Shown: positions 45,190 through 54,595, counted from the stretch's first letter. The stretch is DNA of 64,000 bases from Citricoccus sp. K5 (GCF_902506195.1 NZ_LR732817.1:761147-825146), one strand, 5' to 3'. Notes: generated from the letters alone by a model not told the origin. Translations and numbers: made by a program.

Positions 45190-48100
45190 CTACGTCGGGG
45201 GCACTCGCCGTCAGCTGAACGGCGACGCCGGGAGCCGGGTGGTCCGGCGAGATCATGACCGCCCTCCCCGGAACCTCCTTCACCCGCTGCAACGTCGGCC
45301 ACACCATCCGGTGCTCCGGGGTGGAGCCGGCCGGAAGGTAGAAACGCGTGGGAACCAGGCCCAGGATGCGACCACCGGCCAGTTCTCTGGCTCCGAACAG
45401 CGCGGCGGCCAGCACCTCAGGACCATGGTCCCGCAGGAGGGTGGCCAGATGCTCCTCCACCGTCTCGTAGCCCGTTCCGACGCGTTGCGCCGACCAACGC
45501 CCCCACGAGGTCACCACGAAATGGACGCGGTGACGCTCTGCCAGGTGGCCCCTGACCCGCTCCAGGAGGTCCGCCAGGTCCTGCGGGGTGGCCCGGTCTG
45601 CTGCGAGCACGCTCCAGGAATCCGGCGCCCTGAGCGAATCCGACAGGCCGTTGCCGTCCAGCACGAAGGTCGGGGTCGCGGGGTCCAGACGCGCGAGATG
45701 GTCGAGAACGGACCGCGCTGCCGCGTCAACGCCTCCGGTCGTGGTGCCGATCCAGGCCACCGGACCGTCCCGCCCCGGCAACCAGCGCACGGCGCGCTGC
45801 GCCCTCTCGTGGTGAAGATCGGCCAGGCCCACGATGGCGGCCTCCGGCAGCACCGACCGGTCCTCCGGCGTCGGGGTCCACTGTTCTGGGAGTGCGGGCA
45901 TGACAGCCTTGGCGGGAACCGGCAGGGCGCGGGAGGCGGCTTCCGCGCCGATCCGTACCGTCAGGTCCCGCCAGGGTGCCGGATCGGCATCAGGCTCACC
46001 GTCAGTCCACCGGACCAGGCCCGGAGGGCCGGTCGCCACCGAGAACTGACCTGCCTGGAAGAGCCTTGGCGGTCCGCCGCCGTGCCTCAGATAGGCACGT
46101 CCCGGGGAATCGGCGGCGATCGTCACCGCGTCGGCAGTGCCCAACAGGTCCCACGATTCCTGCTCGGTGGCCGTGCGCAGGCAGATCACGGTGCCCAGAT
46201 TGGACCGGACATCGGGGCTGACGGCGCCTTGTGCCCGCTGGGTGGCCAGGATGAGGTGGAATCCGAGTGATCGTCCTGTGGCGGCCAGCCGGGCCAGCAG
46301 TGCGGCGGCCCGCGGATGATCGTCGACGAGGATACGGAGCTCATCGATGGCCACCACCAGACGTGGCAGATCCGCGTTCGGGTGGGCATGCCGGTAGGCA
46401 CGGAAGTCTGCTGCACCGGCGGCCAGGAACAGCTCTTCCCGGCGGCGTAGCTCGGCCGAGAGGGCATCGAAGGTGCGCAGCGACTCGGCTTCCACGAGAT
46501 TGGTCTCCACCGACATGGTGTGGGGTAGCCCGGCAAGGACCGCAAAGGACGATCCGCCCTTGAAGTCCATCAGGACGAAGGACACCTCGGTGGGCGGATG
46601 GTCGGCGGCGAGGCCCGTCAACAAGGTGAGCAGCAGCTCCGATTTGCCCGAGCCGGTGGTGCCGGCGACGAGCAGGTGTGGCCCGTGGGCGACGAGGTCG
46701 ATGGTCACGGGGTCTTCGCCAGGCGACAGCTCGGCCCGGAGGGACTCGACGCCCGGTTGTTCCATCAGGGACTGAGGCAGGACCAAGCGGATCGGGTCCC
46801 GGTCCGCCTCCGGTCGGTGTGCCGCGCCCATCTCGTCCAGCAACCAGGTTGCGGTCCGGGCGGTCATGCCGTGCCACCGCAGAGCCGTGAAATCCAGGCC
46901 TGCGAGCGATGCAACTCCGTGGTCCGCCTCCACCCGGTCGTCCTGGCCTGGCGTGCCGCCGGCCATGGCCTCGGGTTGTTGTCCACGACCTGCATCACAG
47001 AGCAGCACACGGTGCCATCCGGTAGGAAGGTCCCGGGCAGATGCCCCGGGCCAGCAGACGATGGTGCCGGCTGAGGCCTGCGACGCACCACCCCACGGGG
47101 TGTCACCCCGAGCCGTCCGCATCACCACGCCTCGGCCTGAGGCGATCGCATCACGGCACAACTGCACGCGCAGCCACTGTCCCATGGCCTGCAAGGTGGA
47201 GGGCTGCCCCGTGACGACCGTCGTCCGGCCGGGGAGCAACACCGAACTGACGGGCAGGTCCACTGTGGACCAGCGGGACCATTGGTCGCCCTCTTTCGCG
47301 GATTCCACCCGGAGGCGGGCGGTCCCGCTGCCCCAGCGGATGACCGGACCGTCCGTTGGAGCACCGTCCATGCCGAAGCGATCCACGGAGTCGGCCCGCG
47401 AGGCCAGAGCGAGGCGCCCGGGGGTGGGCGCCAGATCATCGAGCCGCGCGGTGATCCGCTCGGCATCGTCCCGGATCCGCCGGCCGTGGCGCCGAGACGC
47501 CGCTCGGTGCTGGAACCACATGACGGCCACGACGGCCACCGAGACGAGACTGAACAACAGGAAATACCACAGGCCGGTGACCACGGCCATGACCACTCCG
47601 ATGACCAGGGGCCCGGCAGCCATGATGGCCTGGAGTGCCGCATTCGGTCGAGCTGGTTCCGGCCCTGGGTCCACGACCGGGTCCGGTATCGGTCGGATGG
47701 GTGACAGGGGGTCCGGCCGGCCGCGGACCAGTCGGAAGGTCGAGCTGCCTGCCGTGTAGGGCCGGTCCCCGGTCCAGATCAGGTGTGCAGGACGTTGATC
47801 CGTATCCGCTCCGGTGACGAGAACACCTTCCGCGTCGACCTCCAGCCGGAAATGCGGGGCGGACAGATAGGGATCGGTGACGAGCCATTCGGCATGATTC
47901 CGCCCCACGGTGAGTCCGGAACGAGGCAGCGGGGCCAGTCGGCCGGCGTCGGGACCGTCTTCGGCCACCACCGTGACATCCGGCCCAGGACCCCGGGTAT
48001 TCGTGCTCTCTCGCGGGCGGGCGACCACGGTCAAGTGGTCCCGAGTGGGCAGCCGCCCGTCAGCACGCCGACCAGGCCGGACGGCGTCTCCATCGACGCC

Positions 48101-48277
48101 CGAGAAGCGGTATCCGGGGAATCGGTCGCGCAATAGACCGTCGACCACGCTGGCGGAATCAGGCCCGGCGATTGGCGGGCCATTGACCACCTTCCACCAT
48201 TGGCCTTCCTTGGCCGGCAGGCCCAGTATTCTCAACCACACTTCAGGTTGACCTCCCGCACTGCTGATGTTCCTCAC
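45152..48277 (-). CDS. EssC-like FHA/FtsK-SpoIIIE ATPase
   Basis: 1041 residues. Residues about 110-190 resemble an FHA domain (SGLTVGRNH ... DPYLSAPHFRL). Two membrane helices lie at about 215-260. The FtsK/SpoIIIE motor follows, with Walker A AGTTGSGKSELLL near Lys545, MDFKGGSSF, and LVVAIDELRIL as Walker B. A second, degenerate ATPase module follows near 830-1000 (GTTTGGVDAAARS, no GK[ST]). The architecture is closest to type VII EssC/EccC. No WXG100, EccB or EccD genes are near. It starts at GTG 48275-48277 and overlaps the convergent permease by 38 nt. Role in secretion is inferred. Confidence 0.75.
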   Translation of the reverse strand: MRNISSAGGQPEVWLRILGLPAKEGQWWKVVNGPPIAGPDSASVVDGLLRDRFPGYRFSGVDGDAVRPGRRADGRLPTRDHLTVVARPRESTNTRGPGPDVTVVAEDGPDAGRLAPLPRSGLTVGRNHAEWLVTDPYLSAPHFRLEVDAEGVLVTGADTDQRPAHLIWTGDRPYTAGSSTFRLVRGRPDPLSPIRPIPDPVVDPGPEPARPNAALQAIMAAGPLVIGVVMAVVTGLWYFLLFSLVSVAVVAVMWFQHRAASRRHGRRIRDDAERITARLDDLAPTPGRLALASRADSVDRFGMDGAPTDGPVIRWGSGTARLRVESAKEGDQWSRWSTVDLPVSSVLLPGRTTVVTGQPSTLQAMGQWLRVQLCRDAIASGRGVVMRTARGDTPWGGASQASAGTIVCWPGASARDLPTGWHRVLLCDAGRGQQPEAMAGGTPGQDDRVEADHGVASLAGLDFTALRWHGMTARTATWLLDEMGAAHRPEADRDPIRLVLPQSLMEQPGVESLRAELSPGEDPVTIDLVAHGPHLLVAGTTGSGKSELLLTLLTGLAADHPPTEVSFVLMDFKGGSSFAVLAGLPHTMSVETNLVEAESLRTFDALSAELRRREELFLAAGAADFRAYRHAHPNADLPRLVVAIDELRILVDDHPRAAALLARLAATGRSLGFHLILATQRAQGAVSPDVRSNLGTVICLRTATEQESWDLLGTADAVTIAADSPGRAYLRHGGGPPRLFQAGQFSVATGPPGLVRWTDGEPDADPAPWRDLTVRIGAEAASRALPVPAKAVMPALPEQWTPTPEDRSVLPEAAIVGLADLHHERAQRAVRWLPGRDGPVAWIGTTTGGVDAAARSVLDHLARLDPATPTFVLDGNGLSDSLRAPDSWSVLAADRATPQDLADLLERVRGHLAERHRVHFVVTSWGRWSAQRVGTGYETVEEHLATLLRDHGPEVLAAALFGARELAGGRILGLVPTRFYLPAGSTPEHRMVWPTLQRVKEVPGRAVMISPDHPAPGVAVQLTASAPDVVTEPFSSGTPRR

Positions 48278-48326
48278 GCCAGAATGCCGTGAAGGCAGGT
48301 GGTCTGGGGAGCGGGTTCAGCGAGAG

Positions 48327-48360
48327 TGTGGATAACACGCCCGAAACATGGATATCCACA
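48327..48360. promoter_or_regulatory. DnaA-box-like inverted pair upstream of the Tad operon
   Basis: TGTGGATAA (48327-48335) is an exact reverse complement of the DnaA consensus TTATCCACA. ATATCCACA (48352-48360) faces it with one mismatch. The common arms TGTGGATA/TATCCACA are 26 bp apart, centre to centre. The 174-bp region also divides the divergent FtsK-like gene and tadA. A DnaA or other dimer-regulator site is possible. Confidence 0.5.
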
Positions 48361-48451
48361 GTTCACTGGGGATGCAGTGGGTTGCGCGTCCAGAATTCTG
48401 TACGCTCAGTCCCAGGTTGAGGCCCGATCGGGTCGTCATGGAGGGGAAACC

Positions 48452-49675
48452 ATGGAAGCCATCCGCATTCTCGAGGATGAGGTCCGCGAGCTGATCCGCC
48501 GACGGGGCATGGACCCGCAGCGCGAGCCAGAGGAGATGCGCCGTCTGGTGCAAGCTGCCACGGCGGACTATGACGCGCGCTCCTTGATCGGTTCACTGCC
48601 GCTGCTGCCTGACCGCGACGATGCGGAGAAGACCGTCTTCGACTCCGTGGCCGGTTTCGGCGCGCTCCAGCCCCTACTGGATGACGACACGGTGGAGGAG
48701 ATCTGGATCAACTCGCCCACGGCCGTGTTCTGCGCCCGGGGCGGTGTGTCCGAGCTAACCAATATCTCGCTGACCGAGGAGAACGTCCGGGATCTGGTCG
48801 AGCGCATGCTGAAGTCCTCCGGCCGCCGCCTGGACCTGTCGTCCCCGTTCGTTGACGCGGCCCTGCCGGACGGTTCACGCCTGCACGTGGTCATCCCGGA
48901 TATCACCCGCAGGCATTGGTCCGTCAATATCAGGAAATTCGTGGTCCGAGCCCATCGGGTCGAGGACCTGGTGAGGTCCGGATCCCTGAGCGCGGATGCC
49001 GCACGCTTCCTCGACGCGAGTGTGGACGCCGGATTGAACATCCTGGTGTCCGGAGCCACCCAGTCCGGCAAGACCACCATGCTCAATTGCCTGTCGGCCT
49101 CCATCGGCAGCCGGGAACGCGTGGTGACCGTCGAGGAGATCTTCGAACTCAAGCTGCCCTTGCGTGATGTGGTCCAGATGCAGTGCCGTCAGCCGAACCT
49201 GGAGGGCCACGGCGAGATTCCCCTGCGCCGTCTCGTGAAGGAGGCACTGCGCATGCGCCCGGACCGGCTGATCGTCGGGGAGGTCCGCGAAGCCGAGAGC
49301 CTGGACATGTTGGTCGCTTTGAATTCAGGCCTGCCCGGCATGTGCACGTTGCATGCCAACAGTGCATCGGATGCCCTGACGAAGATCTGCACGCTGCCCC
49401 TGATGGCCGGTGAGAACATCTCCCGGAACTTCGTGGTCCCGACGGTGGCGTCCTGTTTCGACCTCGTGGTGCATTGCGCGCGGGACCGCCACGGCCGCCG
49501 ATACGTGGAGGAGATCCTGTCCGTCGGCAGCCGGGTGGAGGAGGGGATCATCGAGTCCTCGACTGTCTTCCACCGCGTTGACGGCCAATTGGTCCTCAGC
49601 TCCTCGGCCATGTTGGAGAACCGCAAACTCGAATCCCGGGGCTACGACGTGCGATCCGTGGTGGGGGTCGGCTGA
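48452..49675 (+). CDS. tadA: Type II/IV secretion ATPase TadA/CpaF of a Tad pilus
   Basis: A 407-residue assembly ATPase. Walker A is VSGATQSGKTTMLN near residue 205; RMRPDRLIVGEVREAESLDML is the Walker B/Asp box region; TLHANSASDAL is the family His box. It powers pilus subunit addition. GGAGGGG lies 6 nt before the ATG at 48452. In-frame sequence upstream back to 48299 is not conserved-looking and is not included. Confidence 0.92.
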   Translation: MEAIRILEDEVRELIRRRGMDPQREPEEMRRLVQAATADYDARSLIGSLPLLPDRDDAEKTVFDSVAGFGALQPLLDDDTVEEIWINSPTAVFCARGGVSELTNISLTEENVRDLVERMLKSSGRRLDLSSPFVDAALPDGSRLHVVIPDITRRHWSVNIRKFVVRAHRVEDLVRSGSLSADAARFLDASVDAGLNILVSGATQSGKTTMLNCLSASIGSRERVVTVEEIFELKLPLRDVVQMQCRQPNLEGHGEIPLRRLVKEALRMRPDRLIVGEVREAESLDMLVALNSGLPGMCTLHANSASDALTKICTLPLMAGENISRNFVVPTVASCFDLVVHCARDRHGRRYVEEILSVGSRVEEGIIESSTVFHRVDGQLVLSSSAMLENRKLESRGYDVRSVVGVG

Positions 49676-50526
49676 TGGCACTGTTCCTGGGTCTGATGCT
49701 GGGGGCCGGGTTGTTCCTGGTGTGGTGGTCGTTCTGGCCGCGCGGGGACAAACCGGTGGTGATCCGCCGGGACAGCAACCTGCGGCAACTGCTCGCCCGT
49801 GCCGGCGTCGAGCAGGTCGGCCCCGCCGGTGTGGTCGCAGCGATGATCGGCTGCGGAATGGTGGCATTGTTGCTGGTCTTCATCGTGACGCGGGCCCTGC
49901 CGATCGCGTTGTGCTTTGGCCTGTTCGGGGCGCTGGTGCCGTGGGTCGCGCTGAATTGGCAGGCGAAGAAGCGGCGCACCCTGCTGCGTGATGTGTGGCC
50001 AGATGCCGTGGACCACCTCCGCTCGGCCATCCGTGCCGGCCTGACGCTGCCCGAGGCTCTCATCCAGCTGGGGGACAAGGGGCCGGAGGAACTCCAGCCG
50101 GCCTTCCGCGAGTTCGCCCGGGACTACCGTTCGGGACTGCGATTCATGGATGCCCTGGACAACCTCAAGTTCAGGATGGCCGATCCGGTGGCCGACCGCC
50201 TGATCGCCGCCCTGCGACTGACCCGGGAAGTCGGCGGCGCGGACATCGGCAATCTGCTGTCCACCCTCGCCGAGTTCCTGCGCGAGGACGCCCGGACCCG
50301 CAGCGAACTGGAATCCCGTCAGTCCTGGACCGTCAATGCGGCTCGCCTGGCCGTGGCGGCCCCGTGGATCGTGCTCCTGCTGTTGGGAACCCAGCCCGAC
50401 GCAGTACGCGTCTACCAGACCTTCACGGGCCTGCTGGTGTTGGCCGGCGGCCTCGTGGTCTCCGTCATCTGCTATCAACTCATGCTGAAGATCGGTGCAC
50501 TGCCGGAAGAACAGAGGGTGCTGTAG
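49675..50526 (+). CDS. tadB: TadB-like pilus inner-membrane protein
   Basis: A 283-residue type II secretion F-domain protein. Membrane helices lie at the N terminus, at about 60-90, and in the last 70 residues; between them DAVDHLRSAIRAGLTLPEALIQLG is the T2SF motif. It starts on the A of the tadA TGA (TGATG). It pairs with TadC as the platform for the ATPase. Confidence 0.88.
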   Translation: MALFLGLMLGAGLFLVWWSFWPRGDKPVVIRRDSNLRQLLARAGVEQVGPAGVVAAMIGCGMVALLLVFIVTRALPIALCFGLFGALVPWVALNWQAKKRRTLLRDVWPDAVDHLRSAIRAGLTLPEALIQLGDKGPEELQPAFREFARDYRSGLRFMDALDNLKFRMADPVADRLIAALRLTREVGGADIGNLLSTLAEFLREDARTRSELESRQSWTVNAARLAVAAPWIVLLLLGTQPDAVRVYQTFTGLLVLAGGLVVSVICYQLMLKIGALPEEQRVL

Positions 50527-51462
50527 ATGACGACATTCTCCCTCGCCCTGGTCTTGGGACTCGCCCTCGGGTCCGGGCTGGCCCTCGTGCTGGTGGCGCT
50601 GCCCTGGGGGTGGCAGCCCTCGCTGGCCCGCCGCGTCGAACCCCAACTGAGGCACCATGCACCCGGCTCATCACTGTTGAACGAGCAACAGGTCGTGTCC
50701 CCGTGGGGCGCCCTGGGCAGGATCATGCAACCGGTGCTGTCGGCCGGCGTACGGCAGTTGGGACGGCTCAACCTCGGGCATCAGGCTCTCGAACGCAAAC
50801 TGGATGCCGCGGGATCCGGCCTCTCCGTCCAGGACTACCGGGCCCAGCAGCTCATCGCCGCGGCCGGGGGAGCGGCATTGGGGGTGACCGGATGCGTGGC
50901 GCTCGCGGTCAACGGTGCCCTGAATCCGGTCATCGGCTTCATGCTCGTCGGGGTTCTGGCCGTGGTGGCCTTCTTCCTCAGGGACAACCTGTTGACCAGC
51001 CAGATCAATCGCCGTCGCGCGAGGATCCTCAGCGAGTTCCCCTCCGTGGCGGAGCTGTTCGCCCTGTCCGTCAGCGCCGGGGACAGTGCGGCCGGGGCCC
51101 TGGAACGCGTCGCCACCTCGGCCAGGGGAGAACTGGCCGGGGAGTTCTCCACAGTCCTGTCTGACATGCGCTCCGGATCCTCCATCCATGCGGCCCTGAA
51201 AGCGTGTGCACGCCGGATCCAGCTGGCGCCGGTGGAACGGTTCATCGAGGGGGTCCTCGTGGCCCTGGAACGGGGTACGCCGCTGGCCGATGTGCTCCGG
51301 GCCCAGGCCAAGGACGTCCGTGAGCTGTCCAAGCGGGAGCTACTGGAATCCGCCGGCCGCAAGGAGATCGGAATGATGGCGCCCCTGGTCTTCGGCATCT
51401 TGCCATTGACCGTCATCTTCGCCGTGTACCCCGGGATCTCGATCATGAATCTCGGATTCTGA
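50527..51462 (+). CDS. tadC: TadC-like pilus inner-membrane protein
   Basis: A 311-residue second T2SF platform protein (EFPSVAELFALSVSAGDSAAGALERVA is the cytoplasmic motif), with helices at both ends. It begins directly after the tadB stop. Together with TadB it forms the hetero-platform typical of Tad loci. Confidence 0.88.
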   Translation: MTTFSLALVLGLALGSGLALVLVALPWGWQPSLARRVEPQLRHHAPGSSLLNEQQVVSPWGALGRIMQPVLSAGVRQLGRLNLGHQALERKLDAAGSGLSVQDYRAQQLIAAAGGAALGVTGCVALAVNGALNPVIGFMLVGVLAVVAFFLRDNLLTSQINRRRARILSEFPSVAELFALSVSAGDSAAGALERVATSARGELAGEFSTVLSDMRSGSSIHAALKACARRIQLAPVERFIEGVLVALERGTPLADVLRAQAKDVRELSKRELLESAGRKEIGMMAPLVFGILPLTVIFAVYPGISIMNLGF

Positions 51463-51528
51463 ACCACCACCCGCCCAACAGAATCACCCAGCCGACAATC
51501 GAACCGACAACCCATCCTGGAGGGGACC

Positions 51529-51738
51529 ATGACAGACAAGACCGAACCGAAGTACCGGGCCCTGGCAGCCCTGACCGCCTTCCTGGGCGAGGCCCGTGAT
51601 GACGAGCGGGGAGATGTGCCCGGCTGGGTGATGATCACTTTGATGTCGGCCGTGCTCGTCGCCGGACTGCTGGCCATCGCGGGCCCGGCTCTGACGGACC
51701 TGTTCAACCAGGCGATCAGCCAGGTCACGCAGAACTGA
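51529..51738 (+). CDS. Flp/Tad pilin-like small protein
   Basis: A 69-residue protein with a basic/acidic leader ending in ERGD and a hydrophobic stretch VPGWVMITLMSAVLVAGLLAIAGPAL followed by a short polar tail. It is the expected major subunit by position. The usual G/xxxxE pre-pilin site is not strict: after Gly in RGD the fifth residue is Trp, not Glu. GGAGGGG before the ATG is the strongest ribosome site in the operon, which fits an abundant subunit. Confidence 0.7.
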   Translation: MTDKTEPKYRALAALTAFLGEARDDERGDVPGWVMITLMSAVLVAGLLAIAGPALTDLFNQAISQVTQN

Positions 51739-51740
51739 CC

Positions 51741-52121
51741 GTGCCGAACGCGCGTGAGGGCGAACGTGGATCGGCAGTGGCCGAATCCGTCATGGTGATG
51801 GCGCTCCTCTCGATCATCTTCGCCGCGATCCTCCAGTTCGGCATCATCATCCACGTCCGCAACACGCTGATCGATGCGGCCAGCGCCGGGGCGCGGTACG
51901 GAGCGCTCGGGGACCGGACGCCCGACGACGGCGCGGCCAGGACCCGAGAACTGCTCGCCGGGTCGATTCCGGGCGGCGGCCAAGCCGATGTGTCTGCGGA
52001 GACGACGGGCGGGGACGGAACCACCATCGTCAGGATCACCGTGCGCACGCAGATGCCCATGGTCGGCTTCCTGGCCGGTCCCGTGGGATTGGAGGCCGAT
52101 GGCCATGCCTACCGGTACTGA
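51741..52121 (+). CDS. TadE-like minor pilin 1
   Basis: A 126-residue pseudopilin. ERGSAVAESVMVMALL has a Gly and the conserved Glu at +5 after the cleavage point, followed by a membrane helix (LLSIIFAAILQFGIII). The rest is a small extracellular domain. It starts at GTG 51741 two nt after the pilin stop. Confidence 0.82.
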   Translation: MPNAREGERGSAVAESVMVMALLSIIFAAILQFGIIIHVRNTLIDAASAGARYGALGDRTPDDGAARTRELLAGSIPGGGQADVSAETTGGDGTTIVRITVRTQMPMVGFLAGPVGLEADGHAYRY

Positions 52122-52602
52122 CACGGCTCCGGGCACTACTCCTGGGACCGCTATCGACACCACGATTGACGCTCGGCGAACGGAATGGCGGGGAGAGGAA
52201 GGCTCGGCCACGGTGGAGTTCGTGCTCCTGGCCGCGCTTCTGCTGATACCGGTGATCTACTTCCTGATGCTGACCAGCCAGATCCAATCCGCGGCCTATG
52301 CGTCCGTGGCCGCTGCAGACCAGGCGGCCAAGGCGATGGCTGGAGCCCCCGATGCCTCCAGTGCTGCCGGCCGTGCCGACCAGGTCGTCGCCTTGACGCT
52401 GGGGGACTACGGGCTGGATCCCTCCGTGGCGCAGTCCTCCCTGTCCTGCTCCACCAGCCCCTGCCTGGAGCCCGGTTCCTCCGTGTCGGTGGAGGTGGCG
52501 ATCCGGGTGCCGGTGCCGTTGTTGCCGCAAGGACTCGGCTGGGACGCCGCCGTCGCCACGGTCACCAGCAGCTCCCAGCAACCCGTTCCGAGGTTCGGAT
52601 GA
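52105..52602 (+). CDS. TadE/TadF-like minor pilin 2
   Basis: A 165-residue pseudopilin. GEEGSATVEFVLLAALLLIPVIYFLML includes G and Glu+5 and the helix. Residues 68-165 are soluble, with a Cys pair (SLSCSTSPCLEPG). The ATG at 52105 has GGAGG 9 nt upstream; an ATG at 52099 is only 3 nt from it. It overlaps the previous gene by 17 nt. Confidence 0.8.
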   Translation: MPTGTDTAPGTTPGTAIDTTIDARRTEWRGEEGSATVEFVLLAALLLIPVIYFLMLTSQIQSAAYASVAAADQAAKAMAGAPDASSAAGRADQVVALTLGDYGLDPSVAQSSLSCSTSPCLEPGSSVSVEVAIRVPVPLLPQGLGWDAAVATVTSSSQQPVPRFG

Positions 52603-53087
52603 GGGCCCGGATGCCGCGTCAGGGCGAGGCGGCGCGGGACCGAGGCGTCAGCGTAGCCAGCGACGAGGGTCAGACCACGGTGCTGGTCGTGGGGCTGACG
52701 GTGGTCTGCCTGTTGCTGGCCACCGTGATCCTCGCCGTGACCACGGTCAACCTCGAGGCCCGCAAGCTGCTGTCCGCAGCGGATGGGGCCACTATGGCCG
52801 CGGCGGGCAGCTTCACCATCGCCATCGAGGAGGGCGGGGACGCCGGGCACGCCCCGGTGCTCGCTGACGCCGAGGCTGCTGAGGCGGTGGCTGGGTACCT
52901 GGCCGCGGCCGGTGCGCACGGGCGGTTCGATGGGCTCGTGGTGGAATCCGTCTCCGTGGGCGACGGCGGCCAGACGGTCGACGTGGTGCTGACGGCCACC
53001 GCCCGCCCGCCCATCGTGAACTGGATCGTGCCGGACGGCGTCCGGATCGTGGCCACCAGTTCGTCCCGTACCGCCTTGACGCGCTGA
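52599..53087 (+). CDS. TadG/Rv3654c-like protein
   Basis: A 162-residue protein with a membrane helix (TVLVVGLTVVCLLLATVILAVTTVNL) after DEGQTT, and an extracytoplasmic part. It resembles the last protein of actinobacterial Tad-like loci (Rv3654c region, helicase-adjacent secreted-type TadE-like). The start ATG overlaps the preceding stop (ATGA). The prepilin peptidase TadV and TadZ/CpaE are not in the window. Confidence 0.7.
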   Translation: MRARMPRQGEAARDRGVSVASDEGQTTVLVVGLTVVCLLLATVILAVTTVNLEARKLLSAADGATMAAAGSFTIAIEEGGDAGHAPVLADAEAAEAVAGYLAAAGAHGRFDGLVVESVSVGDGGQTVDVVLTATARPPIVNWIVPDGVRIVATSSSRTALTR

Positions 53088-53096
53088 GGAGACTCC

Positions 53097-53336
53097 ATGC
53101 CCGCTGACAACACCGAGAACACCGAGAACCCCGACAACACCGAGCACCCGGACCTGCAGCGCCTGCGCCGCTGGGAGGAGTCCGGGGGCACCTGGGCGGT
53201 GGCCGCCCGCCGGGCCACACCCTCGGGGGAGACCGTGACCCTCGCGCTGATGACCTGCGACGGTGGAGAGGAGATGGACGTCTTCTCCTCCTCTGATCCG
53301 GGGCTGGTGGAATACGTCTCGGGGGACGCCGACTGA
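53097..53336 (+). CDS. Small conserved-looking protein of unknown function
   Basis: A 79-residue acidic protein. After an Asn/Glu-rich tail of 20 residues, LQRLRRWEESGGTWAVAARR begins a compact domain that ends in VSGDAD. One Cys. AGGAGA lies 5 nt before the ATG. No family was recognised. It ends 69 bp before prfB. Confidence 0.6.
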   Translation: MPADNTENTENPDNTEHPDLQRLRRWEESGGTWAVAARRATPSGETVTLALMTCDGGEEMDVFSSSDPGLVEYVSGDAD

Positions 53337-53389
53337 CGGGCGGACGGGCCGGCGTCGTGCCCCGGAACAACACCGGCCCCACCGCGCTG

Positions 53390-53395
53390 TAGGCT
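53390..53395 (+). promoter_or_regulatory. prfB -10 element TAGGCT
   Basis: TAGGCT is followed by 10 nt and the prfB ATG, so the mRNA would have at most a few leader bases. Confidence 0.5.
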
Positions 53396-53405
53396 GGACC
53401 CCACC

Positions 53406-54521
53406 ATGGCTGAGACTGACTACACCGCTGAAATCGCGCAACTGCGCTCCACGCTGTCCAACATCGAGCAGGTGTCGGACATGGAGCAGATCAAGGCGGA
53501 CATCACCCGGCTGGAGGCGGAGGCCTCCGCCCCGGACCTCTGGGACGATCCCGAGGCGGCGCAGAAGGTGACCTCCAAGCTGTCCCACCGGCAGACCGAG
53601 CTCGAGCGCGTCGCCAAGCTGGAGCAGCGCATCGATGACATGGAGGTCCTGGTGGAGCTCGCGGCCGAGGAGGACGACGACGCTGCCCGCGAGGACGTCG
53701 CCAAGGAGCTCGAGGCCCTCCGCAAGACGATGTCCGACCTGGAGATCGTCACCCTGCTCTCCGGAGAGTATGACGAACGCGACGCGGTCATCACCATCCG
53801 CGCCGGTGCCGGTGGCGTGGACGCCGCCGACTTCGCCGAGATCCTGATGCGCATGTACCTGCGCTGGGCCGAGCAGCGCGGCTGGGCCACCAAGGTCATG
53901 GACACCGCCTACGCCGAGGAGGCCGGGCTGAAGTCCGCGACCTTCGAGGTCAAGGCCCCCTACGCCTTCGGCACGCTGTCCGTGGAGGCCGGCACGCACC
54001 GCCTCGTGCGCATCAGCCCCTTCGACAACCAGGGCCGCCGGCAGACCTCCTTCGCCGCCGTGGAGGTCATCCCGCTCATCGAATCGGACGACTCGGTTGA
54101 GATCCCCGAGGGCGAGCTGAAGATCGACGTCTACCGCTCCTCCGGCCCCGGCGGCCAGTCGGTGAACACCACCGACTCCGCCGTGCGCATGACGCACATC
54201 CCCACCGGGATCGTGGTCTCGATGCAGAACGAGAAGTCCCAGATCCAGAACCGTGCCGCCGCCCTGCGCGTCATGCAGTCCCGCCTGCTGCTGGTGCGCA
54301 AGGCCGAGCAGGACGCGAAGAAGAAGGAGATGGCCGGAGACGTCAAGGCGTCCTGGGGCGATCAGATGCGCTCCTACGTGCTGAATCCGTACCAGATGGT
54401 CAAGGACCTGCGCACCAATCACGAGGAGGGCAACCCCTCTTCCGTGTTCGACGGCGCGATCGACGGCTTCATCGACGCCGGCATCCGGTGGCGCGCCGGC
54501 GCCCGCCACGGCGAGGACTGA
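53406..54521 (+). CDS. prfB: Peptide chain release factor 2
   Basis: A 371-residue RF2. The tripeptide anticodon SPF is in RISPFDNQG and the catalytic GGQ in [17 protein letters not shown]. The reading frame is continuous, so the +1 programmed frameshift of many prfB genes is absent, as in other actinobacteria. The N-terminal coiled coil is long. The usual downstream ftsE is replaced here by a dehydrogenase. Confidence 0.97.
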   Translation: MAETDYTAEIAQLRSTLSNIEQVSDMEQIKADITRLEAEASAPDLWDDPEAAQKVTSKLSHRQTELERVAKLEQRIDDMEVLVELAAEEDDDAAREDVAKELEALRKTMSDLEIVTLLSGEYDERDAVITIRAGAGGVDAADFAEILMRMYLRWAEQRGWATKVMDTAYAEEAGLKSATFEVKAPYAFGTLSVEAGTHRLVRISPFDNQGRRQTSFAAVEVIPLIESDDSVEIPEGELKIDVYRSSGPGGQSVNTTDSAVRMTHIPTGIVVSMQNEKSQIQNRAAALRVMQSRLLLVRKAEQDAKKKEMAGDVKASWGDQMRSYVLNPYQMVKDLRTNHEEGNPSSVFDGAIDGFIDAGIRWRAGARHGED

Positions 54522-54565
54522 TCACCCGGTCCCTCCGCCGGACGGACCCTGGTTCCCTGGTTCCC

Positions 54566-54595
54566 TTGTCCGCGCCGGAACACCCTGCCTACAGT
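54566..54595 (+). promoter_or_regulatory. Promoter of the butanediol dehydrogenase-like gene
   Basis: TTGTCC (54566-54571) and TACAGT (54590-54595) are 18 bp apart. An AGGAGG site lies just upstream of the ATG at 54671. Confidence 0.5.

Noticed and set aside
45152-48451. A hidden WXG100 gene near the EssC-like ATPase
   Set aside because: No 90-110-codon frame with a WxG centre was found in the flanks or the 174-bp gap.
53406-53500. Programmed +1 frameshift expected in prfB
   Set aside because: The reading frame is continuous and no internal TGA with an upstream ribosome-like site is present.
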